From Chimonanthus salicifolius (taxonomy: Eukaryota; Streptophyta; Magnoliopsida; Laurales; Calycanthaceae): a DNA stretch of 64,000 nt. The translations under genes were made by a program, and so were the position numbers. Under the pieces are notes generated by a model. It did not search any database and was not told the origin of the DNA. It worked only from the letters and a program-made list of their open reading frames with translations. The first letter of the stretch is position 1. Each line of letters starts with the position of its first letter. Shown piece after piece: positions 1 to 11,202 of this stretch. The stretch covers positions 25,067,302 to 25,131,301 of the forward strand of contig CM023534.1 in the NCBI GenBank assembly GCA_013350335.1, read 5' to 3'.

Positions 1-3000
1 AGTAAAAAAAAAAAGACAAAAGGAATAGTGAATAGTGTGTCGGTCGGTGTTGGTCGAACCGACGACGGAACTTAAGTTTCATATTTAAATCTCTTTTTGC
101 TCGAAATTATGTTATTTTCCATCCTCTTCCCATTCACCAACCTCTCCCTCTTCCCTAACAACAAACTCTAGTATTATCTACCTTCCCTCCATTGATTTTC
201 ACCCATCAAATGCTTTGGATTCAGATTTCCTACGTTAGCAGTGCCCCTTTGCATGGTTTATTTTTCCCTAAAGGTAAGATTTGTGATCCTTCTCTCTCCC
301 GTTCTTCTTATTTGATGAGATTTTGATGGGACGTGTTGAGAACGGGGTATCTGATGAATAATAAAACTTAAAGGGAGAGGAATCCATTGAAATAAATTGG
401 AGATTTTGTTATGAATTCCGTTTTGGGTGTAGATTTGATTTGATATTGGATATTGGACCCATATAAAGGGAAGTAGATTGGAGAAAAGGGTGTATGCTTA
501 ATCTTGAAGATGATGCATGGGAGGAGATTTGGGGATTTTCTTAAAATTGAAGGGATTAATCTAAATTAGGGGTAAATCTTGGGTCTAGATTTGGAGATTT
601 CGCTTTTAAGCTTTTATTTAGCCTAATATATGAACTAATAGTGGTATATTATGTTCTTTTTTTTATTTGATTAGAGCTTTCGAATCCCAAACATGTTGAG
701 GTACGACCAGAAGACCAACCCAGAAATCATAACGTTTGATGTGAGGATTGCTACACACATAATATATGAATGCTTGTATGCTATGAATTGAATTACTGAA
801 TATCGTATTATTAGTGTGATTTATGCATGATATATAGGATCGATGTGCCCTATGATATGCTTGAAATATTATGAATTACCTGTTATGTGATATGTAGCAT
901 GTTTATTATCTGATTATGATAATGGATTGATGTTAATTGTTGAAAACCCTTGTGAAGGGTTGGGATAAATTATTGATGAATTTAATTGGGTTTATATTGT
1001 GAAAAAGGGAGTGATTTGGACTTAGGATGATAAACTACCATGAGACAGGCTAAATGAATTGCAAAGACTAAAAATATGTGAAAATAAACTCGACGTGTGT
1101 ATGTTAGGGTTGGTGTGTAGTCCATGTCCCTAAAATTACCTAATGTGTTGAATATGTTAAATGTATGAAACGTAAGAGAATATGCTATGCTGCTATTATT
1201 GTGGAATTATGGTCATGATGTTATTATGCCATATATGTGGCCCTTATAGCTATGGCTTCCCCTTGGTATTACTCACTGATGTGTGCGTAGGAGGTCATCT
1301 AGGATGTGAGTACGTGATATTGTGTTAATGGATATGATGATATTCAGAATTACTAGTGTTGGGATGAGACCGAAAGATAACATAGGACTTGATGATGTCC
1401 ACTTCCCTTGTTGGGGCCCCACAAGTGGTAGTCCCCACTCCACATATGAGGTTGGTGTGACAGGATGATAAATTTGATTTAAGGAACCCTATTGGAACGG
1501 TGGCGTCAATATGGGACTTGGTCATGTAGGATTGCTGTCGAGGAGTATAGCTCTTATCATGCTTCGGGCTGTAGGTCCCTCTCACGGATGTTTGTGGTTG
1601 TCGTTGAAGAGTATAGCCCCACATATGTTTCGCACTGTAGGTCGGGCTCATGACTATTTTGTACTCTTGGTGTGATGTATTACGCAGGGTCTGATACTTG
1701 TGAGACCTGCTTGGGCGGTAGTAACTTAGTAAAACGTATTTTGCAGGGTTAGATACTTGTGATCCCTACTAGGGTGGTATTAACTTGGTAAGTCGTATAT
1801 TGATCACCTTAGAGCTGACTTAATCACTAGAGTGGTGAATGGACGCGAGGTGAGGCAGATTATCTATGTTTTATGGAGATCTCCCACTTGTAAGTCGTAA
1901 CCTATGTCCCTCAAGGGATCATGATGTTTTGACAGCCCTTTCCATAGAGGTGTCCTTGGGTGGACAGTGTGTCCACATTGATGAGATTGATAGCATGACA
2001 ATGTTGCATGGTATGATTTATATTCCATTCCATACATTATTATCATTATGTGGGTGTGTGAGTGTATAGCATGCATATTTCCTCACTGAGTATTTGTAAC
2101 GACCCGGCCCGAAAACAGGGCTTAGGCTTGACTCAGTAAGATATTGTCCGCTTTGGGCCTCGCACACAGCTCAAATTCGCACGGTTTTGTATTTGGACCC
2201 GGGCCCACATGGCCCGGCCCAAAACGCGTCTCACATGGTCAAAGGGGCTTGGCCACTTAAATCCCCCATCTTTTTCCACTCCACCACCGATGTGGGACTC
2301 TTCCCACATTGGTAGGTAGGGGTTTCACAATCACCCCCTCTAAAGCCTCGAGCCGTCCCCGGCTCGACTCAGGTCCAACTCAACAACTCCATGGAAGGAT
2401 GATAGGCCCACACAGTTCGAGTGTAGAACCTCGGCTCTGATACCATATTTTTAACGACCCGACCCGAATATAGGGCTTAGGCTTGACTCAGTAAGATATT
2501 TCCGCTTTGGGCCTTGCACACAGCTCAAACCCGCACGGTTTTGCATTAACGCGGTCTCACATGGTCAAAGGGGCTTGGCCACTTAAATCCCCATCTTTTC
2601 CCCTCCACCACCAATGTGGGACTCTTCCCACATTGGTAGGTAGGTGTTTCACAGTATTGTTTCTACTCACGTCTTTGCAATTTCAAGTAATGTTGCACCG
2701 GATAGGTTCGAGGGATCCGAGGAAGATCTTAGTTATTATGTGATTTAGAAGCCATACATATTGACTTGATTATTATAGTTAATTGATTGAGTTGATATGC
2801 TGTTAGTTTACCCTTTCATTTAGTGAAGAGTGGTATATAATAATTTTTAGAAGACATGTTGATATTTATGTGGAGGAGTTATTACCCTTGAGATATAAAT
2901 GGTTATTTGAGATTATTTATGGTTTTATGTTTGAGATGTGAACACAAGTGTGTTTCTCACGGGTGATATTAAAAAAAGAAAGATTTATCCGCGTCATGTG

Positions 3001-3025
3001 CCTATGTTTTGGGTCAGGGCATTCA
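1..3025 (+). mobile_element. Ty3/gypsy (Tekay/Del-like) 5' LTR, 5' end outside the window
   Basis: No coding sequence is visible. The stretch ends in a GGGTCAGGGCATTCA-like terminus, followed a few bases later by a primer-binding site for tRNA-Met (3029-3040), so it reads as the 3' part of a long 5' LTR on the + strand. The text resembles the other long LTRs of this window: many TGTGATTATG-type words, and a 'CCTCACTGAG' segment close to the 3' end. A TRIM is inserted at 2095-2653. The internal region that should follow is lost at the assembly gap. The lineage name rests on resemblance only. Confidence 0.6.
2095..2653 (-). mobile_element. TRIM (terminal-repeat retrotransposon in miniature)
   Basis: Two direct repeats, 2095-2329 and 2450-2653, flank a 120-bp centre without coding capacity. 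Both repeats share the segment GACTCAGTAAGATATT and end in GGTAGGTAGG or GGTAGGTAGGTG followed by TTTCACA. The sequence CTCTGATACCA (2435-2445) lies just left of the right repeat. On the minus strand it reads TGGTATCAGAG, the usual plant tRNA-iMet primer site, so the element runs on the minus strand. The insertion is flanked by an exact 5-bp target duplication, GTATT (2090-2094 and 2654-2658), inside the long LTR. The right repeat has lost about 30 bp of the left one and its first dinucleotide is TT rather than TG. Confidence 0.85.
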
Positions 3026-3028
3026 TGT

Positions 3029-3040
3029 TGGTATAAGAGC
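3029..3040 (+). other. Primer-binding site (tRNA-Met)
   Basis: TGGTATAAGAGC differs by one base from the canonical plant retrotransposon primer site TGGTATCAGAGC. It lies 3 bp after the LTR end, as expected for the start of an internal region. The rest of the element is missing because of the gap. Confidence 0.7.
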
Positions 3041-3049
3041 TTAGACTCG

Positions 3050-3149
3050 NNNNNNNNNNNNNNNNNNNNNNNNNNNNNNNNNNNNNNNNNNNNNNNNNNN
3101 NNNNNNNNNNNNNNNNNNNNNNNNNNNNNNNNNNNNNNNNNNNNNNNNN
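3050..3149. other. Assembly gap (100 N)
   Basis: Exactly 100 N, the usual placeholder for a gap of unknown size. An LTR primer site stands on the left and the middle of a LINE endonuclease on the right, so the two sides need not be close neighbours in the genome. Confidence 0.99.
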
Positions 3150-3945
3150 TCTTGGAGACCCAGGAAAAAGAGCCACTATCAAGAACTTCATGAAACCAAT
3201 TCAATCTTCCATCATTTGTTTCCAAGAGTCCAAACTTGAGGATCCTTCTAACTTGATTATCCGCTCTTGCGGTGGTGGAAGATGGTTTCAATGGGCTACA
3301 AAACCATCAATTGGCAGATTTGGTGGTATCATCATTTGTTGGGATTCTAGCAAGCTAATTAAGTTAGACTCTGTCATCGGTGAGTTTTCTTTATCTATTC
3401 AGTTTCAGGATTGTTCTTTAGGAAATACGTGGACTTTTACTTTTGTCTCTAGGTCGTGTGATGAATCCAGAAAGAATAGTTTCCTTGCTCAGGTTGAGTC
3501 TCATAGAGGAAGATGATCTAATTATTGGTGTATTTATGGGGATTTTAATCTCATCAGATTTCTACATGAGAAAACTAGAGTCACTAGATTTACTCCCATC
3601 ATACGACGTTTTTCAGATTGTATCTCGTCTCTTTGGCTGATTGACCTTCCTTTATCTGGAGAAGAATTCACCTGGTTCAATGGTCACGAGAGGCCTTCCT
3701 TTTCCCTCATTGACAAATTTCTGGCGTTGACTAAGTGGCTTGACCTTTTCCAGAATCTCACATCGCTATTTTCCCTAGGCCCGCCCCCGACCATTGACTA
3801 TTGGTTTTAGATTCTTTCGAGGAGTCTCCGGGGGCCGCGCCCTTTAGATTTGAACTGTGTTGGGTTAAAGAGAAAGGTTTCAAGGACTTCGTCATTGCTT
3901 GGTGGACGGAAGACATAATTCCTGATAGTAAATGTTTCACTCTAT
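3150..3945 (+). pseudogene. LINE (non-LTR retrotransposon) endonuclease domain, broken
   Basis: Reading across frames gives the apurinic endonuclease-like domain of plant LINEs. It opens with LGDPGKRATIKNF and 'IICFQESKLE', where E is a catalytic residue of the family. Then come GGIIICWDSS, YGDFNLIRF (the family's GDFN), SGEEFTWFNG, 'SLIDKFL' and a final segment rich in F and W near 3840-3920. The first open frame stops near 3516 and the domain continues in another frame, so at least one frameshift is present. The reverse transcriptase is absent because the copy stops near 3945, where an LTR fragment begins. Its start is lost in the gap. It is a dead 5' piece of a LINE; the same broad family has left 3' pieces at 40872-44985 and 50528-51650. 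Confidence 0.8.
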
Positions 3946-4620
3946 AATAGCCTGACCCTAAATTAGGCTTAATTGTGTGATTATGAGCCGTTAATTGTGT
4001 TTTGTGATCTATTAATTGTGAATATTACGGAGTGGGCTTTCCAAAAAGTCCAAGTTTGACCCAATCTAAGCTTGGTAGCTCATTGGTCCGACTCGCCGAA
4101 GTTGGAAAGGCAAAATCGTAACTGGTATATATGATGTGTTCCCACTTCCATCCATTGTCACAAATATCTGTGGTATTTTCAAATTTACAACGTTTTTATC
4201 TGTAAAATACCATTACGGCTTTAAAAATGCATTTTTATCAGCACGACGATCAATTCCTTATATAATTGCGTTAAAAACGCGATAAATGGTAATATCGTGA
4301 TAATATCCCAGTAAATTGCCGGTAAATTCTTTATTACCATTTTTATTTTATTAATATTTTTATTTATTTATTATTTTAATATTATAATTTCTGCGAGATT
4401 TTCCTGTTAAATTTCAGGTAAAATTTTGAGAATTTGAAAATATCCCGATATTATCAATCACCGTTAATATCCCGAGAACGGTATTTGTGACAATGCCTCC
4501 ATCTAGCACAAGGCCTTTTGGGAGCATTTCTTGGGTTTGCATGCCAGAAACAAAGTCATGAAGGCTCGGCTGAGGGCCCAAAGCAGACAATATAGTACTA
4601 GATGGATGGGGCATTACAAC
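3946..4620 (+). mobile_element. Degraded LTR fragment, same family as the LTRs at 28528 and 41586
   Basis: The order of words GCCTGACCC, AAAAAGTCC, GACCCAATCTAAGC and GGAAAGGCAAAATCG-TAA matches the first 200 bp of the solo LTRs at 28528 and 41586 (AAAAAGCCC, GTGATCCA, GGGCAAAATGGTAA). It is clearly older and is interrupted by the inverted-repeat element at 4156-4492. No ORF in it is credible. Confidence 0.5.
4156..4492. mobile_element. MITE-like element with terminal inverted repeats
   Basis: It begins TGTCACAAATAT and ends GTATTTGTGACA, giving a 10-11 bp terminal inverted repeat around 337 bp of AT-rich, non-coding DNA. The inside also shows AATATC/GATATT-type inverted words. No clear target-site duplication is visible, so the superfamily is open. 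Confidence 0.5.
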
Positions 4621-5379
4621 ATTAGACGGTCAGTCTCAATTTGAAATGGCAATCGAATCTTATATATCATACTCTTAAATGGGCCAATAAATATTCAGAG
4701 ATGTTTTGGATATATTAGCACAGTTTGAGCTCTAATTTTTTATATTTCAAAAGAAAGAAAAGAATAACTAATCATCGATTTAATGAAAATTTTTAGCACC
4801 TTAGGTTTTTGTCTATTTTTTTAATGGAAAATTTTCAATATTTTCTCTTATTTTCATATTGTCACCTCTAAAATCTGATAAATGTCAACTAAAATACAAA
4901 AAACTCTCTTGTTCATGTATTTTGTAGGCAGATGACAGTGACATAAATGTTTCCAAAAGAAGGTATAAACATGTGGAGAACTCATAAAAAATGCCTAATA
5001 GAAAATAGAAAGGTATTACTTTGTTCGGGAGGTCTTGCGTTCAAGTCACTCTCAACAAAAAAATGGTAACTCCTAATGTGTTACTCGATGTGTATGAATG
5101 CACTATGATCTTAAAAAAAATTATCTTATAAAGAAACTAAATCATACCATTGGTCGGTGTATAATATTTCTCGGCGGGAGATATCTGATGTAGCATGTGC
5201 TGACTCGAAACTGAAGGCGGATCCGGACTCCAATGTTACTTCGCTCACAAGTAGCCTCTCACACGTGAAATGTCAAAAGTCCATTCTTGGCACCCAAGTC
5301 GTTTCCCATAAGGCCTGGACTGTGTACGGTTTCAATTAGTCGACTCTAAATTGTTATCTTTCAGCTGAAATTGGGGATT
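4621..5379. other. AT-rich intergenic DNA
   Basis: No gene, no repeat structure and no coding bias seen. The short open frame near 5157-5339 has no recognisable domain. Confidence 0.6.
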
Positions 5380-5728
5380 ATTCCAAATCAATTCTCTATT
5401 TCTCTCTACACCGTCCACCAGCCTACAGGACTACCTGCTCCAGATCAAGCCTAGAGTGGCCGACCCCACTCCGACGCTCTCCGTGTCCGTCCGATTTCGC
5501 TCCACAGTTCGGCCTGGCTACCCCGGCCACGTCCCCTGCATCTACCCAACAACCAGAGTAAGCACTTGCTGCTCTACTGCCGGACCATCTTCGTCTCTGC
5601 CCGGGGAAGACCCTACCTGTCAGCTAGCTCTTGAGTCTGCCACTGCTAGTGCTGCCCCAACCCAACCTCGTTTGACATCCTCTACTGTTCGTGCGGCAGA
5701 AGCCCAATTGTGCCTGCAGCCCAGCATC
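5380..5728 (+). other. Proline/serine/threonine-rich coding relic, left part
   Basis: A GC-richer stretch with an open frame from 5456 rich in P, S, T and A (for example PTQPRLTSSTVRAAEAQ). It is cut at 5728 by the solo LTR at 5729-10027 and seems to continue at 10033 in the same proline/serine-rich style. I do not recognise a family; a LINE ORF1 or gag-like relic would fit the composition, but no zinc knuckle is visible. Confidence 0.35.
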
Positions 5729-6450
5729 TGTAACGCCCGCCCCTTTTCACCATAAATCAGAGTTAAATTTTTTTTTTTTTTAAAGTGACAAAGGGCGCAG
5801 ACGCCACGACGCGAGTTAAGTCCGAGCTTCTAAAGCCCGGCCCTTAACTGGCCAACCCTACACGTGCGTGGAGCCAAGTCCACGAGTACGGTTCACGCGT
5901 AGATGTAAGCTCAAGGAATATTACTTCTCAGTGCCGAAATAACAACAAAGACTATCCTACAGATTTGAGATAGCAAGGAAGATAACATTCATTTAAATTT
6001 CTATAATACCTCAAAACCATAATGTCCCTAATAAAATCCCAAAACATAACCAGTAATCTAATTTATTACATTCCGACAAGCTAAGTTACTCAAATTACAT
6101 TTTTCCAACATAAACTTAAAAAAACATAATGAATCTGCCTTCCCAAGCTACTAAGCATGACTCCCGTCCCGTCCTTCCGTTTCGCCACCTCCTGCGTCAT
6201 CAGCTAGGGTAGAAGTAGGGCGTTAAAACACGCGCCCAGTAGGACTCCGAGTAGGGCTAGCACATGGATTAGTAATAACAAAGCATATAGAAGATATTAT
6301 CTCAAAATTATGCCATTTGGTACAATGTAATGCAATGGGTGTTTTATGTCATGAATCCCACCCATCAATCTCATCTTCAACTCTACAATGTCCCTTTTTC
6401 CAACCATCCATAGTATTCCAAATAGAATCCATACCATCATCGTACCATGA

Positions 6451-6578
6451 CCCTCTTGATGCAAAAGCCTCATCAAGATGCAATCCACACTAGGCATCCC
6501 CCCCTTGATGGAAGAACCATCATCAAGGTACAATAATAAATACAACATCCCCCTTGATGGAAAAGCATCATCAAGGTA
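6451..6578. repeat. Three tandem CTTGATG...CATCAAG hairpins
   Basis: Three copies, at 6451-6480, 6501-6530 and 6549-6578, each have a CTTGATG arm, a 10-12 nt loop and a CATCAAG arm. The arms are conserved while the loops and spacers vary. The array lies inside the solo LTR at 5729-10027. Confidence 0.75.
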
Positions 6579-7654
6579 TCATAATACATATGTGAAATGT
6601 CCCCATGCTGTTTATCGGTCGCCCCGACGGAGCATGGACTCCGGTTTCATTTCATCATTTCCCTGTCATATCCCTCCCATGCCATGCATGAGATGTAGAT
6701 GCCATGTGCCATGTAAATATATGTAGTTCAATAGTAACACAAAAACCCATCTTAAAACAATTACTTGATTATCAAATAAATCAAAGGGAAAAACATCCCA
6801 TAATATTTAATCCAAAATCCATCTTAAGACATTCACATGATTTCCAAAATAATTTAAAGGAAAACATCACAAGATACATAATCCAAAACTCATCTTAAAG
6901 GCAACCACATGCTTTCCAAAATAAATTAAAGAAAACATCACCCAATCCATGGCTTACAAAAATGTAGGAATCCTACCTGATACCGACTTGCGTCCTTTTA
7001 CATTTTTTCGCTCGACAAACCCGGTCGCCGATCGCGCACCGCCTGCGATGTCCAGTACCTTGTTACACACTAATCATTAGTCCATGTTTCAACCATTTAT
7101 AAGCCCTTATGAAAAACCGGTCACCATTTAGGTTTTGTGAGTCCCACCTAATCCATTATATATTTTTTTAAGTACATATGTCTAAAATCAGCCACCCTAG
7201 GCTTTATTAACCACTTATAAGGTTATCACATTAGATCCCCTCATTCCATGATCAATCTCCATGGAATTCTTGAATTTGGCATTTAATTACGGTTTTGCCA
7301 CTACCTCATTTTCCATGGTTAATCACCCATTTATGCATGCATGATTAAGTCCAAAATTGATTTTTAAACTTAGATCCCTAACTTAGGTTCATTTATGACC
7401 CACCAAACTATTAAAACTTGTCATCTAATTAATCCAATTCCCATTACTTAATCACATACATACACATTAACCTTAGACCTAAAAATGATCCACCATTTGG
7501 GTCATGAATTCAAAATACCTAATTCATCAAATCCTCCGATGCGGTTTACCTTATGCATTTAACTTCAATGAGTGCATCACTCATTCATTCCCTTTGGAGG
7601 CCACAAACACCATCCATCATCCAATTTAACCCACTACAATGGGTTACAATTGGG

Positions 7655-8676
7655 CCATGGGTTCGGCCATACACCATGGCCGAACCCATGGTGTCCTTTC
7701 CCCATTTTCCATCCTTTTAACCCCATTTAAAATTTGTAAACATTACCATAGGGTTCGGCCATACACCATGGCCGAACCCATGGTTCATATTCCACTATTT
7801 TTCCATGTCTCTTGGGGCCACACCATTACTCATTTAAAACTCTAAACTCATCCATACATTAATCCCTCTTTTCCATCCTCTAAACCCATCAATTGATCCC
7901 TATTACATCACCATAGGGTTCGGCCATTCTCCATGGCCGAACCCATGGTTCATGGTCCAATATTTCTTTATGCCATTTTAGACCATTAACTTAGCCACAT
8001 TTGCATTGATTTAAACACATGCATAATTCTACATTTTAGCCCTTCAAGCATCCTAATTTGTGAGACTAAAATGCATCAACCCCAAGCTTAATTTAATCAC
8101 TCATAAGGTCATCTTAATTTAATCAAACTTTCCATCATCTAAACACAACATGGACTCAACCTTAGCTCATACAATGACCTACAAAATGGGTCATGGGTTC
8201 GGCCACACACCATGGCCGAACCCATGATGTCTTGTTCCCCATTTTCCTTGGATCCTTTGGCACATTTTAGATCTATCACAAGTCCTTTCATGAGAGATTT
8301 ACATCATGCATTTAAATCACCATTTTAAGGTATCATTTCATACTTTGGATCCATCAAAATTATCAACATTTTCCCATTTATTTCTCCATAAATCATAACC
8401 ATTAAATCCACCATTATCACCATAGGGTTCGGCCATACACCATGGCCGAACCCATGGTTCACAATCCATCACTTTCTATGCCCTCCAATGCCATAAAATC
8501 CCTTTACATTTCCATCATAAAAAGTATTTTGAAACATTTCCCACATTCACTCATTTACTACAATTCATTAACTTAACACCCTCATTGCTTTCCATTCTTA
8601 AAACCTTAACCAATTACATCAAAGACCAAATCACCCACCATGGGGTTCGGCCATACTACATGGCCGAACCCTATGG
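7655..8676. repeat. Array of six GGTTCGGCCAT hairpins in an LTR
   Basis: Six near-perfect inverted repeats lie at 7655-7691, 7746-7783, 7911-7948, 8192-8226, 8420-8458 and 8638-8676. Each has arms GGGTTCGGCCA(T/C) and (C)ATGGCCGAACCC around a loop of about 3-5 nt. An outer CCATAGG/CCATGG extends the stem to 14-17 bp in most copies. The spacers (roughly 55-245 bp) are unrelated to each other, so these are not copies of one long tandem unit. Confidence 0.85.
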
Positions 8677-10027
8677 CCCATAATTTTATTCCAATTACCC
8701 CATTCCATGCTTAATTTCATAATTTACATAATGCACATAACCCATTTAGTCATTTTCTTACCCTAACCCTAATTCACCCATTTAGGGTTTTCTCCATCTT
8801 CCACCCTCTCATTTGATGGGTTTAAACTCCATAGCATAAAATTATCTATCCACCATTACATTAATACAAAATAAACTCCAATTCTTAAATCCTAAAATCC
8901 AAAATTTCTTGTTTAAGAAATACTCACAATCCGACGTCTCCACCGATTTCCGTCACTCCCGTCGGTCTCCGTAGCCTCCTCTCTCCTTCCTCTTGATCTT
9001 TGATAGGTCAAGATTCTTGATTAATGGTGGCAATCCCCAACCCTAGAATCGGCCAAGGTAAGTTTAAATTGAAAGAGGGAAGAGGAAAGGATGATGAGAG
9101 GGGAGATAGTCACCTTGACCTTAGAGTGATTTTGTGTAAATTTCCACTTCTTTCTTCTCTCCTTCTCTTCTTAGCTTCCTTTCCTTAATTTTTTCTTCTC
9201 TTCTCCTTCCTAGTGTGGGACGGCCATGGAGAATGACAATGGAGAGAGTTGAAAAGAGGATAAGAAAATGGAAAAGAACTCAAGACCTACCCCCCATTTG
9301 GTGACTTAAACTTACCCTTTACATTAACTACTCTCACCAACCAAAGCAAGATATTTTAAAGATCTTTTATTTGCTTTATGGTGGTGGTTATCTAAACCAC
9401 CACCAAGCCCAACGTGTTTAACCTTGGAGGTGGGGTAGCTTGGTCTCCATTTGACTAATTTTAACCCATTTAGCCACCAATTTAATAATTTAATAATTTA
9501 ATTAATTTGATAATTTCCTTAGGTTAACTCATTTGTACTTAACCTAATTCCCATTATTCCACCCATGGTTGACCAAATCAACCATGGTGGCCGGCCCCAC
9601 CAATCATTGGCCCACACACCACCTCACTTGATGAGGTGGAGGTGGGTCCCACTTGGCCACATCAACTTGGTTTAATTCCAAATAACTTAGGTGATTTAAA
9701 CTTCATTCCATTCATTCTAAATGGATCACCATTAGGCCCATGGCCCAATTACATTTCCATCTTACCCATTTACCTTAAAGCTTAGCCATCTTGACCCATT
9801 GGTTCCCAAATGGGTATTTGACCCAATTTGACCAACCATGGCCCAATTGGCCATCATTGACCACTTAAATGACTTTAAAATCCACTCCATGGTCTATTGG
9901 GCCATAATTGGGCCTTTGTCCAAATTTTGGCCCATTTACCCCTTTATTTCATAAATTTTCCAATTTTCATCCTTAAAATAAATAATATTCCCATTTATAT
10001 TAATTTTAAAAATTCCGGGCCCTTACA

Positions 10028-10490
10028 GCATCAACCCTCCACAGTTTCCTTCCCACCCCGTCCAGCCAACATCCACACTTCCGCCCGACCGCCACATCAG
10101 TTCAGCCAATGTCCTCAACGTTGACCGAACCCATCACAACCTCCAATCATCCCTACCTTCGCCTAAGCTCACCGAGCCCTCCTGTACCCAGTGGTGCCAA
10201 TTCCACTCCTTGCTTCCTCTCCAGCCTCTCCACTTCCTTGCACAGGCACATTCCCCTCTGTCTTGACTCAGGATGAACCGTCTCCTGCATGTTCCCTTCC
10301 TTTAATAATTTTATTAATTTTTGTGGAACCCATTCGACCCTTCATTGAACCCATTGACCTAGGCTTTACCTGCTTACCCCCTTTCGCCCCTCGTGATCTT
10401 GTCACAGTCTGGCTCGTTCCTCCACGACTTGGTAAGATATAAGAAGGAGGCATTATTTGGAAAAAAGAAGAATTGGATAAAGAAAGCAAT
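10028..10490 (+). other. Right part of the proline/serine-rich relic and F-box 5' flank
   Basis: After the target duplication the text is again C-rich and proline/serine-rich (for example LLASSPASPLPCTGTFPS near 10200). This agrees with one sequence having been split by the LTR insertion. It fades out near 10300-10440, before the F-box start. No family recognised. Confidence 0.35.
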
Positions 10491-11202
10491 CATGGAGACT
10501 GAAACCCTAGTTTCAAGCTTAGCCGAAGACATTCAACTCTTTCATATCCTTCCTTTGTTGCAACCAAAGCTCTTTACAGATTCAAATGCATATGCAAGAG
10601 ATGGCAAAGCACCATATCCGACATTGTTCCACTCCGATCCTCTTCCCTTGCTTACATCAGACGAGCTAATCACCATCTATCCCTCACTGAAATAGGCCAT
10701 TCCGAAACTGGCATCCCCTTATCTCTCCCTCCCAAGCCATTCTGTCTTATCACCGCCTGCAATGGAATGCTCTTTGGGGATGATTTTTCTGACTCCAAAT
10801 TGTTTTTTTGTCTTCAACCCTAGAACACGAGAGTGGAGTCTCATTCCCAAATGCACAAGAATAAACTTTTGTTTCCGAGCACTACAAGTTGGTGCGGCTC
10901 TACTATTATTCCAAACTCTACTACTTATGTTTTGAAGTTTTCTCATCCGATGCTGGAAAATGGAGGCTATCTGGAGTCAAGATACCCCTCGGTGAATCCT
11001 TTGTTTTTCCCATGGACTCAAAGAATACGACATTCATCGATGGGATTCTGTTTTGGAAAGTGGAGAGTCGTTTCATATGGTTTCACAACGAGAAAGAAAA
11101 TGCAGGGGTTGAGGCATTGCCATGCAATGACAGAGTAATAGACAAGAGAGCTAGGCTTCGACAGTGGGATGGTATGTTGACACTGCATAAAATCACAGAT
11201 AG

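Larger units (their letters stand above)
5729..10027 (-). mobile_element. Solo LTR, 4.3 kb, Ty3/gypsy Tekay/Del-like
   Basis: Begins TGTAACGCCCGCCCC and ends GGGCCCTTACA, flanked by an exact 5-bp target duplication GCATC (5724-5728 and 10028-10032). There is no internal region, primer site or protein domain, so it is a solo LTR. The poly-T near 5770 and the comparison with the other long LTRs place it on the minus strand. Inside are two hairpin arrays (6451-6578 and 7655-8676). It interrupts a proline-rich relic. Open frames inside it are short and without domains. Confidence 0.85.

Noticed and set aside
7655..8676. CRISPR array
   Set aside because: The repeats are few, irregularly spaced and lie in a plant LTR; no cas genes; the genome is eukaryotic.
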